This document shows positions 1 to 5,606 of a stretch of 5,686 bases of DNA, in pieces. Location of the stretch: contig JAIRPH010000218.1 in assembly GCA_031257135.1 (NCBI GenBank), positions 1 through 5,686 on the forward strand, given 5' to 3'. Source of the DNA: Spirochaetaceae bacterium. GTDB taxonomy: Bacteria > Spirochaetota > Spirochaetia > Treponematales > Breznakiellaceae. The notes under the pieces are model-generated. The model ran no database searches. It was not told the origin of the DNA and was given only the letters and a program-made list of their open reading frames with translations. Position 1 is the first letter of the stretch, and each line of letters starts with the position of its first letter. The position numbers were made by a program, and so were the translations under genes.

Positions 1-1
1 G

Positions 2-880
2 AAGCCTGTTTTTCCCGGGTGCCTGACCTGCGGGGCGCCTCTGCGTATCGGCGGGATGGTGGGGCCCTATTGCGGGACCGAGTTGCAGGTGATGGCTTTT
101 TTACCCCCCCCCCCCCCCCCCCCAGTTGGTATTCCATCAATCGAAGAGTTTCAATCGAAACTTCCCCCTGCTGGGTTTGTGCGGATTCCTGCCGGGACGT
201 TTTTGATGGGCAGTCCTGTATATGAGGATGGCAGAGGCATCGACGAAGGACAGCATCGCGTTACGGTTCGTTCCTTTTTCATGGGAAAATATGAGGTGAC
301 GCAGGAGGAGTATCAGGAATTGATGGGAACCAATCCGAGCCATTTTAGAGGATTTAACCTGCCGGTAGAGCAGGTAAGCTGGTACGATGCAGTCGAGTAT
401 TGCAACCGGCGCAGTGAACGAGATAAATTAAAGCCCGCGTATACCAAGAGCAGAGGCTCGGCGGACTGCGATTGGCAGGCTAACGGATACCGCCTCCCCA
501 CCGAAGCCGAGTGGGAATACGCCTGCCGCGCCGGAACGGCGTCGCCCTATTACACAGGGTGTTTCGTCGATAAAGCTGGGTGGTATAACAAAAACAGCGG
601 AGGCATTACTCATCCGGTAGGACAGAAGGAGCCGAACTCGTGGGGCTTGTACGATATGCACGGAAATATCTGGGAATGGTGCTGGGATTGGTATGGGGAG
701 TACGATCTGCACCCCCAGACCAATCCCGTAGGTCCCGCTCAGGGAGATACCCGTGTGGCCCGAGGCGGCTCGTGGGACTACGGCGGCGGGAACGTGCGTT
801 CCGCTGTCCGCTACGGGAAGCGGTTCAGTCTGGTGAATAAAGGCAACAGTCTAGGATTCAGGCTGGTCCGCTCCCTGTAA
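2..880 (+). CDS. Zinc-ribbon / FGE-sulfatase (SUMF1-like) domain protein, 5' partial, with C20 tract
   Basis: The frame is open from the left edge, so the start lies outside the window; the first ATG (56) falls inside the zinc ribbon and is unlikely to be the true start. Order of parts: a zinc-ribbon-like segment (CLTCGAPL at 20-43, then PYCGTEL to 85) with three of the usual four Cys; a seven-proline linker coded by the C tract (104-123); then an FGE-sulfatase/SUMF1 domain from about 173 to the stop. Family signatures are FVRIPAGTFLMGSP, YRLPTEAEWEYACRAGT, GLYDMHGNIWEW, RVARGGSW and LGFRLV. In genuine formylglycine-generating enzymes GGS is followed by two active-site cysteines; here those positions are Tyr and Val, so sulfatase activation is unlikely. 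A ligand- or protein-binding role on this C-type-lectin-like fold is inferred. No signal peptide is visible in the part present. The domain call is secure; the function is not known. Confidence 0.88.
   Translation, partial: KPVFPGCLTCGAPLRIGGMVGPYCGTELQVMAFLPPPPPPPVGIPSIEEFQSKLPPAGFVRIPAGTFLMGSPVYEDGRGIDEGQHRVTVRSFFMGKYEVTQEEYQELMGTNPSHFRGFNLPVEQVSWYDAVEYCNRRSERDKLKPAYTKSRGSADCDWQANGYRLPTEAEWEYACRAGTASPYYTGCFVDKAGWYNKNSGGITHPVGQKEPNSWGLYDMHGNIWEWCWDWYGEYDLHPQTNPVGPAQGDTRVARGGSWDYGGGNVRSAVRYGKRFSLVNKGNSLGFRLVRSL
104..123 (+). repeat. Homopolymeric C20 tract inside a coding region
   Basis: There are twenty consecutive C residues between TTA and AGTTGG. With 20 C the zinc ribbon and the FGE domain are in one frame, giving six CCC codons plus CCA. 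With 19 C translation would run into TGA at 204-206; with 21 C it would run into the stop at 223-225. Either single-base change therefore removes the whole FGE domain. Proline has four codons, so exclusive CCC use marks a slippage-prone simple repeat rather than mere selection for polyproline. Such tracts are classic contingency loci, but the recorded length is also the kind of value sequencing and assembly get wrong. Confidence 0.95.
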
Positions 881-910
881 TGCGCGCGGGGCTTTTCGGA
901 TTTTCACCGC

Positions 911-939
911 TTGTTAATTCTACCGATAATCGGTAGAAT
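911..939 (+). promoter_or_regulatory. Predicted sigma-70-type promoter of the 600-aa gene
   Basis: TTGTTA (911-916, 4 of 6 matches to TTGACA) and TAGAAT (934-939, 5 of 6 to TATAAT) are separated by exactly 17 bp. Transcription would start near 946, giving a leader of about 22 nt that contains the ribosome-binding site at 952-959 and leads to the ATG at 968. The spacer and -10 box lie within the palindrome at 913-943. Predicted by eye from consensus only. Confidence 0.55.
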
Positions 940-943
940 TAAC
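913..943. promoter_or_regulatory. Perfect 31-bp palindrome, operator-like
   Basis: The left arm GTTAATTCTACCGAT (913-927) is the exact reverse complement of ATCGGTAGAATTAAC (929-943), with a single A (928) between them. It covers part of the -35 box, the whole spacer and the -10 box of the predicted promoter upstream of the gene at 968, which is the geometry expected of a repressor operator. In RNA it could form a 14-bp stem with a TAA loop. No U-run follows directly on either strand, so an intrinsic terminator for the preceding gene is less likely. The binding protein is unknown. Confidence 0.65.
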
Positions 944-951
944 CTACTTTT

Positions 952-959
952 AAGGAAGA
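952..959 (+). promoter_or_regulatory. Ribosome-binding site fixing the start at 968
   Basis: AAGGAAGA ends 8 nt before ATG 968. The in-frame TTG at 911 has no comparable site and lies within the promoter, so 968 is the supported start. Confidence 0.75.
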
Positions 960-967
960 TTTACGCG

Positions 968-2770
968 ATGAAAAAACCTATAACGCCCCGGTTTCTAGGG
1001 CTTCTTGCGGTGTATATCGGGGTTCTATTGCTTCTTGGAGCCATTCAGTTCGCTGAAAAGGGATACTTTACCAGACAAGTCGGAGGCATCTCAATAACCG
1101 GACATTACCGTTCTCAAGAGCATCCTAACCAGTATGAGCTTGCCGGAACCTTGACCGTCGTCTTCGGCGGCATGGAATTCAGCATAAACGGCGAAGCCGA
1201 CGGCTTCAAGCAGGTAAAACCGGACGGAACAAAAGAGCCGACCCTCCCGGAATCCATGCTGGTAAGCAATGAAGCGATAACCCTTGAGTTTCCGGGCGGA
1301 ACAAACCTGATATTCGCGCTTATACAGACCCGGGGAAAACCGGAACTCGCCATCAGCGCGGTATTGCCGCCGGAAATTGCCCGGATAGAGCTTCCCTATA
1401 AGCCTATCAAAGCCGCAAAACTGCAAGAGCTTGCAGACGGACAGTTCATGCTGGTAACTGACGGCGTTAGATACCGTTTCGATAGAAACGTGACGAACGC
1501 GGAACGACACGCCCTTATCCTTCAGCAGGAAGGGGCGTCCATTTCTTACAAGACCGTCCCTGAAGAGCAGGAACTCACCTTTAACGCGAAAGATTTTATC
1601 ATCCCCCAAGCCCATGACAAACAAACCTATGAACGAGTCCTAAGTCAATGGCGAGAGCAGAATTTCGGCATCTGGGGAAGAAATATCGCCAGCGCGAACA
1701 ACGAGGACTTGGTTATTGCCTATACCGGAGAAGCCGTAAGCCGAGGCGCATACAGTACCGCGGTTTCTTCAGTGCCTGCGGCTTTTTTGAACGGAAACCG
1801 GAGAACTTACGAGTCCAGCGTGTTTCTGGGCAGACTAGACCAAGGACTTCGCTCTCTGGTAACGGCTGAACGGGATACGGCAGGCGAGCTTGCCCGGCTG
1901 ATTGCCGAAGGCTCCTTAGACTTTTTGAAAGAGCCTCATGTGTTTGAGTATTTGATCATCCGGGGAGCTTGGGATGCCATCGCTCAGGCGGCTCAGTTGA
2001 TTCAGTCTCTGACGCCTGATAAGCTGTCGCCGGAGCGTATCGCCGGTATTCTGGAAGGCTACGCCGATTGGACCCGATACCAAAGCGACCTAGAAAACGC
2101 GCGCCTGCCAACGGAAGAGAATCCCTTTGAACCTCATACCGCTGGAGTCTATCTTATTATTGCCGAGGGATTGTATAAAACTTCTGACGGAGATGCCGTA
2201 CTGACTTTCTTTGAGGATACCGCGGACATTGAGTTTAATCTGCGGCTGGGAAAAGCGTTGATGTACTACGCCGAGAATGTGGGCAATATCGAGTGGTCCG
2301 CAATAGGGCGGTCTCTGATTCTTTCCGCCTTGGGGTTAGCCGATGATGCCGGAACCGTAGCCGCTAAAGTCTTTCGCGGGGAAGACGGCAATCTTCGGGA
2401 AGATGCCGATTCTCCTCGATTCAGCTCCGCTCGGCTGTACCGCGTCCTGAACGCCGGGGAAAGCTATCCTCATGCGGTGAGGGTCAGCGCGGATATATGG
2501 GGATGGACCGCCGCAACCGCCTTAGCCATAACCGAAGAAAACAACGTCGTGGATATCGCCGTAACCTTTCCCGTCGGCGAAACCCACTATATGCTGATCC
2601 GCGGAGTCCCTCAGCCCAGCAAACTACAGCTTTACGGAATAGATTACCGGACGGCTCCCGATTTTGAGCGATATAACTCATCCGGCTGGTCATACTCCTC
2701 CGCGGAACAGACCCTGATGGTTAAGTTACGGCATCGTTCCCCAATAGAACACATGAGAATTTTCCGCTAA
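968..2770 (+). CDS. Uncharacterised 600-aa exported or membrane-anchored protein
   Basis: I do not recognise the family. ATG 968 is supported by a good ribosome-binding site; an in-frame TTG upstream would add 19 residues encoded by the promoter/palindrome. The N-terminus (MKKPITPRFLG, then a hydrophobic stretch at about residues 9-28) is a signal peptide or signal anchor with a basic n-region. There is no Cys anywhere in the 600 residues, so there is no lipobox and no disulfide. This absence is common in proteins exported across the inner membrane, and I infer a periplasmic or surface location. Residues about 38-215 look beta-rich with many Gly, Thr and Val. Residues about 215-460 look mostly helical (for example runs around 285-350 and 425-460). 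Residues about 490-600 look beta-rich again and are rich in Trp and Tyr. It probably has its own promoter. It converges on the hydrolase gene with 15 bp between stops and no visible terminator. Confidence 0.85.
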   Translation: MKKPITPRFLGLLAVYIGVLLLLGAIQFAEKGYFTRQVGGISITGHYRSQEHPNQYELAGTLTVVFGGMEFSINGEADGFKQVKPDGTKEPTLPESMLVSNEAITLEFPGGTNLIFALIQTRGKPELAISAVLPPEIARIELPYKPIKAAKLQELADGQFMLVTDGVRYRFDRNVTNAERHALILQQEGASISYKTVPEEQELTFNAKDFIIPQAHDKQTYERVLSQWREQNFGIWGRNIASANNEDLVIAYTGEAVSRGAYSTAVSSVPAAFLNGNRRTYESSVFLGRLDQGLRSLVTAERDTAGELARLIAEGSLDFLKEPHVFEYLIIRGAWDAIAQAAQLIQSLTPDKLSPERIAGILEGYADWTRYQSDLENARLPTEENPFEPHTAGVYLIIAEGLYKTSDGDAVLTFFEDTADIEFNLRLGKALMYYAENVGNIEWSAIGRSLILSALGLADDAGTVAAKVFRGEDGNLREDADSPRFSSARLYRVLNAGESYPHAVRVSADIWGWTAATALAITEENNVVDIAVTFPVGETHYMLIRGVPQPSKLQLYGIDYRTAPDFERYNSSGWSYSSAEQTLMVKLRHRSPIEHMRIFR

Positions 2771-2785
2771 GGAAGAAGGGCGGAT

Positions 2786-3496
2786 TTAATACAGACTCCG
2801 CTCTTCATTGATAGTAGTTGCCGAGCCGTGACCGGGATATATGGCAATCGCACCCTTCATGGCAAAAAGCCGGTTGAGGCTCGCCATGAGGGTTTTAAAA
2901 TCTCCCCCGGGAAGGTCGGTGCGTCCGATGCCCCCATTAAAGAGGGTATCTCCGCTGAAAAGTTTCTCCCCGGACTCATCGTAAAAACCGGCAGAACCTT
3001 TGCTATGCCCCGGCAAATGCAATACCCTAAAGGGACCTACCTTGTCTCCCTCTGAGAAAAGCCGAGTAGGAGAAGGCAGAGACTCCCACAAGTCCTCCAC
3101 ATACGCCGCGTTGCCTACCGCGGCAATAAAACTTTCCCGATGAACCTCAAGCGAGTTAGGACCGAGAGATTCGGCATCGTCCTTGTGGATGCCGATGTCA
3201 GGAGCCAATCCGTAGGTTTCATGGTAATAAGAAACCACCCCGGCAAGCGCGGCTACATGATCGAAATGGCCGTGCGTCAGCAGGATATAGCGGGGATACC
3301 GCTGAAGCCGTTCCAGCCGGGCGGTAATCGCCGGCGCGTCGGAGCCGGGGTCTATCAGAACGCACAGCTTGTCCCGGTAAGGCTCCCACGGTCCCTCAGC
3401 CTCGGCGTCGCCCCCGGCAAAAGAATAGAGCCAGCAATTGGTGGCTAAGGCTCCTACAACAAGAAGAGCCGGATTCGTATTGACTTGACTACTCAT
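2786..3496 (-). CDS. Metallo-beta-lactamase-fold hydrolase, glyoxalase II-like
   Basis: A 236-residue protein with the full binuclear metal site of the family: THGHFDH (H75, H77, D79, H80), LPGHS (H164), FSGDTLF (D183) and YPGHG (H223). The C-terminal ATTINEER matches the usual glyoxalase II-like ending. The length fits the short YcbL-type group, which lacks the extra C-terminal substrate-binding domain of classical GloB, so hydroxyacylglutathione or another thioester is only a possible substrate. The protein is likely cytoplasmic, with no signal peptide. An acidic insertion of about 20 residues follows the first strand (residues 27-43). ATG at 3496 is chosen; a TTG at 3532 would add 12 residues encoded by the probable promoter. 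No clear Shine-Dalgarno sequence precedes the ATG. It is divergent from the membrane-protein gene at 3567 and convergent with the gene ending at 2770. The fold is certain; the substrate is not. Confidence 0.9.
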   Translation of the reverse strand: MSSQVNTNPALLVVGALATNCWLYSFAGGDAEAEGPWEPYRDKLCVLIDPGSDAPAITARLERLQRYPRYILLTHGHFDHVAALAGVVSYYHETYGLAPDIGIHKDDAESLGPNSLEVHRESFIAAVGNAAYVEDLWESLPSPTRLFSEGDKVGPFRVLHLPGHSKGSAGFYDESGEKLFSGDTLFNGGIGRTDLPGGDFKTLMASLNRLFAMKGAIAIYPGHGSATTINEERSLY

Positions 3497-3513
3497 AGAG
3501 AACAATATATCAT
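3485..3513 (+). promoter_or_regulatory. Predicted promoter for the membrane-protein gene
   Basis: TTGACT (3485-3490, 5 of 6) and TATCAT (3508-3513, 5 of 6) are spaced 17 bp apart. The -35 box lies in the first codons of the divergent hydrolase gene. Transcription would start near 3520. On the other strand TATGAT (3509-3514) overlaps this -10 almost completely and could serve the hydrolase gene, although no good -35 box is visible for it. Confidence 0.5.
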
Positions 3514-3540
3514 ACAATCCCGAAAATACCAAACGAAACT

Positions 3541-3545
3541 AGGGA
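3541..3545 (+). promoter_or_regulatory. AGGGA ribosome-binding-like site
   Basis: AGGGA is the only Shine-Dalgarno-like stretch before the membrane-protein gene. It lies 6 nt from an in-frame CTG (3552), 21 nt from TTG 3567 and 39 nt from ATG 3585. Its position therefore argues for the rare CTG start. Confidence 0.4.
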
Positions 3546-3566
3546 AAAAATCTGCGCTTTTCCGAC

Positions 3567-4676
3567 TTGCTTATTATCGTTGCTATGTCCGCTTTCTGGT
3601 ATGGGCTTGTTCCGGTTGCAGGGGCTTTTATAAGCCGCCATAATTGGCGGATATTCAGGCAGAGGTTTAACGATCTCTGCCTCAAGCCTATGCTGGATTA
3701 CGCCGCGTACGTTCTTCTGCCTGAAGAGGGAGGAATATACCGGTTTATCGGGGGCTTTGAATCCACCGATAACCGTACCCTGTGGATTAGGAGCGAAGCC
3801 TTAACGGTGCCGATTATCCTTGAGGGCGCGCAAACCTACCTCCTGCCTATGGCGGAAGGCGAAGAGCGTACAACCACGCTTGATCCCAGAGGAGAAGCCC
3901 CGGAAAAAATCCGGTGGGATCGGGTTTCTTCCCTCACCGAGGGAGCCAAAGTGTTTGTCGGCGGAAAAGTGGTCCGCCAAGCGGATCGTCCGGTTTTCGC
4001 CGCGGCTAAGGATTGCCCTTTGCTGATCATTTTTTACGACGGAAACGACCGGTCTCTTCCTATCCGCACCATCCGGGCGGGGCGGAATAAAAACGAATAC
4101 TGGAATACGATAACCCCCTATTCCTTCATAGCCGGAGCGTTTTCGTACCTAATTATGGCTATGTATTTTCTTTCAAGACCGGTTTTCCGGCTTACCGCGG
4201 TTACCGCTTGCATCGCCCTGTTTACTCCGCTTATTCCCATCCTGCCCCCGGGGGTGGTCTGTACGCTGTGGTATCAGCAGTTGTGGCGGCAGGCTCGGAT
4301 ATTCCGAGTCTATCGGGACATCCTGCATTTTCCCCTTAAATACAAGGGACAGCTTCCTAACGGAGAATCCTACGGCTCGGCGCGGTATACGGTTCTGGAA
4401 ACGCAGATTCCTCTGCTTGTCCCGGATAAACAGGAAAACCTGAAAAAAGAGGACTGGTATGTGTTCGGAAGCCTCCAAGAATCGGGATTTCCCCGGGAGC
4501 CTTCGGACGTGTTCGCGCCTTTCGGCGCGGCTCCGGGAAATCCTGAAACCTTAGCCCGGCGGTATACGCAAAAAGCCTATGTATTGGAAATCCTTTCATG
4601 GCTCCTGCTGATTGCCGGACTGGGGCTTAACATACTGTTCATCGCCGCGATTCTGAGAATAACCGGCATCTGGTAA
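3567..4676 (+). CDS. Uncharacterised membrane protein with about four hydrophobic segments
   Basis: The family is not recognised. Counting from TTG 3567 (369 residues), hydrophobic segments lie at about 2-20, 186-202, 208-234 and 339-365, so it is an inner-membrane protein. A large soluble loop (about 25-183) separates segments 1 and 2, and a second (about 235-338) separates 3 and 4. The first loop holds a beta-type stretch, SLTEGAKVFVGGKV (122-135), of the kind seen in small OB-like barrels; that comparison is weak. The second loop is basic at its start (WRQARIFRVYR), consistent with a cytoplasmic face there. The frame is open from 3543 after a TAG at 3540-3542. Candidate starts are CTG 3552 (best ribosome-binding-site spacing), TTG 3567 and ATG 3585; the last leaves only a short first hydrophobic segment. 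The 3' end overlaps the opposing UPF0158-GNAT gene by 81 bp. Confidence 0.82.
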   Translation: MLIIVAMSAFWYGLVPVAGAFISRHNWRIFRQRFNDLCLKPMLDYAAYVLLPEEGGIYRFIGGFESTDNRTLWIRSEALTVPIILEGAQTYLLPMAEGEERTTTLDPRGEAPEKIRWDRVSSLTEGAKVFVGGKVVRQADRPVFAAAKDCPLLIIFYDGNDRSLPIRTIRAGRNKNEYWNTITPYSFIAGAFSYLIMAMYFLSRPVFRLTAVTACIALFTPLIPILPPGVVCTLWYQQLWRQARIFRVYRDILHFPLKYKGQLPNGESYGSARYTVLETQIPLLVPDKQENLKKEDWYVFGSLQESGFPREPSDVFAPFGAAPGNPETLARRYTQKAYVLEILSWLLLIAGLGLNILFIAAILRITGIW

Positions 4677-5513
4677 AGCGGTCATACTTTTGTAATAGCG
4701 GACCGCAAACGGCGTAAAACCCTGCCGGAGCAATACCGGCGAAAATCCCTCAGACCCAGCCGGCAAATCCACCGTAATATAAGCCGCCTCATGGGGGTTA
4801 AGTCCGTTCAGAAGCCGGGAACACAGCTCCTCCCCAATGCCAAGCCCTCGGAATTCGGGCTTCACCTCTAAGGCGTTTATGTGCAGAACGCCTCCGCCGC
4901 CGATAACCCCGATAAACCCCGCAAGCTCGCCGCTCCCGGTTTTCGCGACAAGCCTGATGTCCCGGGGCGGCGCATCAGGCATAGCCGGCAGAACCGCCTC
5001 CGCCCCGAGAAGCCGGTCGTGCATCTTCCGCGCCCGGACAATATCTATCGGATCGGGACTCTGGAACGTAAAATCCTCCAGCACCAAATCCTCAGTTTCT
5101 TCCGGCTCGGCTCCAATATGGTTCATGCCCCATTCGTCGCGCCGCGCATTGTACCACCGGATAATTTCTCGTTTCATCTCTCGTTCTTTGAAGATAAACC
5201 ACCGCTTTTCCGCTTCAGGATGGCGGTTCAGCGCATCCTTAAAAGCCCGAAATACCCCGCGCCCCCGGTCTAAAGCCGCGGTCAATTCCCGCTGGATTAT
5301 CGGATTTCTAAAACCCGCAGTAAACTGTTCCATTAATCGAAAACCATCGGAAGAACCCCATTCGGGAATATCTATATATCGGTCCGCCTCACCCTCCGCC
5401 GGGCGTTCCCTAACTATCCGCCCCTTTTGGGTGTCAATCAGAGAATGAGACTGCTGATCTTCCATCGCAAATAGTATACCGTCGATGAGCGCTTCGGTCA
5501 GTTCAAAAAACAT
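4596..5513 (-). CDS. UPF0158 domain fused to a GNAT N-acetyltransferase domain
   Basis: A 305-residue protein. Residues about 5-125 match the UPF0158 pattern: LIDTQKGRIV, then YIDIPEWGSSDGFRLMEQF, then RGRGVFRAFKDALNRHPEAE, then KRWFIFKEREMKREIIRWY. UPF0158 has no established function. Residues about 160-275 form a GNAT acetyltransferase domain. Its acetyl-CoA-binding motif A is ALEVKPEFRGLGIGEEL (R222-x-x-G225-x-G227), followed by the usual late segment LLRQGFTPFAVRYYKSM. The acceptor substrate is unknown; the UPF0158 part may recognise it (inference). The protein is likely cytoplasmic. ATG 5513 is chosen because AMEDQ (from Met17) falls inside the conserved N-terminal part. GAGG precedes this ATG by only 1 nt, too close for normal use. 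Residues 280-305 follow the end of the GNAT fold and are encoded antisense to the last hydrophobic segment of the opposing gene. Confidence 0.88.
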   Translation of the reverse strand: MFFELTEALIDGILFAMEDQQSHSLIDTQKGRIVRERPAEGEADRYIDIPEWGSSDGFRLMEQFTAGFRNPIIQRELTAALDRGRGVFRAFKDALNRHPEAEKRWFIFKEREMKREIIRWYNARRDEWGMNHIGAEPEETEDLVLEDFTFQSPDPIDIVRARKMHDRLLGAEAVLPAMPDAPPRDIRLVAKTGSGELAGFIGVIGGGGVLHINALEVKPEFRGLGIGEELCSRLLNGLNPHEAAYITVDLPAGSEGFSPVLLRQGFTPFAVRYYKSMTALPDAGYSQNRGDEQYVKPQSGNQQEP

Positions 5514-5518
5514 ACCTC

Positions 5519-5548
5519 AGTCTACGGCTGTAACGCTTCACCGGTCAA
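5519..5548 (-). promoter_or_regulatory. Weak candidate promoter before the UPF0158-GNAT gene
   Basis: On the minus strand, TTGACC (5548-5543, 5 of 6) and TAGACT (5524-5519, 4 of 6) are 18 bp apart. The -10 box ends only 5 nt before ATG 5513, so the transcript would be leaderless or start within the ORF. Read-through from the gene ending at 5579 is an alternative. Confidence 0.3.
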
Positions 5549-5584
5549 GACGCCGCAACGCTTTGCAAAAAAAACGCGTTACAG
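5528..5584. repeat. 9-bp inverted repeat flanking the leader of the UPF0158-GNAT gene
   Basis: CTGTAACGC (5528-5536) and GCGTTACAG (5576-5584) are exact reverse complements 39 bp apart. One arm lies in the spacer of the candidate promoter; the other overlaps the stop codon of the gene to the right. A related AACGC also occurs at 5558-5562, and A8 lies at 5567-5574. The role is unknown; a short repeat like this may be chance. Confidence 0.35.
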
Positions 5585-5606
5585 TTCCGCCGAAATTTCA
5601 GCGGAA
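5567..5606 (-). terminator. Imperfect intrinsic-terminator-like hairpin and T8
   Basis: On the minus strand TTCCGC pairs with GCGGAA (5606-5585), with a T-G wobble and GAA/TTC extending the stem, and T8 follows at 5574-5567. Ten bases separate the stem from the T run, and the stem lies inside the coding sequence, so this is not canonical. It may terminate weakly or not at all. Confidence 0.25.

Noticed and set aside
19..225. Alternative open frame through the C tract (68 codons)
   Set aside because: In the recorded phase it lacks the zinc-ribbon and FGE motifs. It matters only as the truncated downstream reading that a 21-C tract would give.
903..929. FliA (sigma-28) promoter suggested by ACCGATAA at 922-929
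   Set aside because: The matching -35 region (903-910, TTCACCGC) does not resemble TAAAGTTT, and the CCGATAA match is explained by the palindrome core.
913..943. Palindrome as an intrinsic terminator of the FGE-domain gene
   Set aside because: No U-run follows the stem directly on either strand, and it lies over a well-spaced -35/-10 pair, so an operator fits better.
911..967. N-terminal extension of the 600-aa protein from TTG 911
   Set aside because: It would translate the promoter and palindrome and has no ribosome-binding site, whereas ATG 968 has a good one.
1091..1624. Minus-strand open frame (177 codons) within the 600-aa gene
   Set aside because: It is antisense to a longer, well-started gene and shows no recognisable motif or start signal.
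3497..3532. N-terminal extension of the MBL-fold hydrolase from TTG 3532
   Set aside because: It would encode 12 residues from the divergent promoter region and lacks a ribosome-binding site; ATG 3496 gives the usual family length.
3635..3650. Small perfect hairpin (CCGCCA, TAAT loop, TGGCGG)
   Set aside because: It lies inside coding sequence with only a 6-bp stem and no U-run. It is probably incidental, though an early-transcript role cannot be excluded.
4837..5448. Long plus-strand open frame (203 codons) opposite the UPF0158-GNAT gene
   Set aside because: It is fully antisense to a gene with two recognisable domains, its product is low-complexity Ser/Arg/Pro-rich with no motif, and it has no ribosome-binding site. 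It is a shadow frame typical of GC-rich codons.
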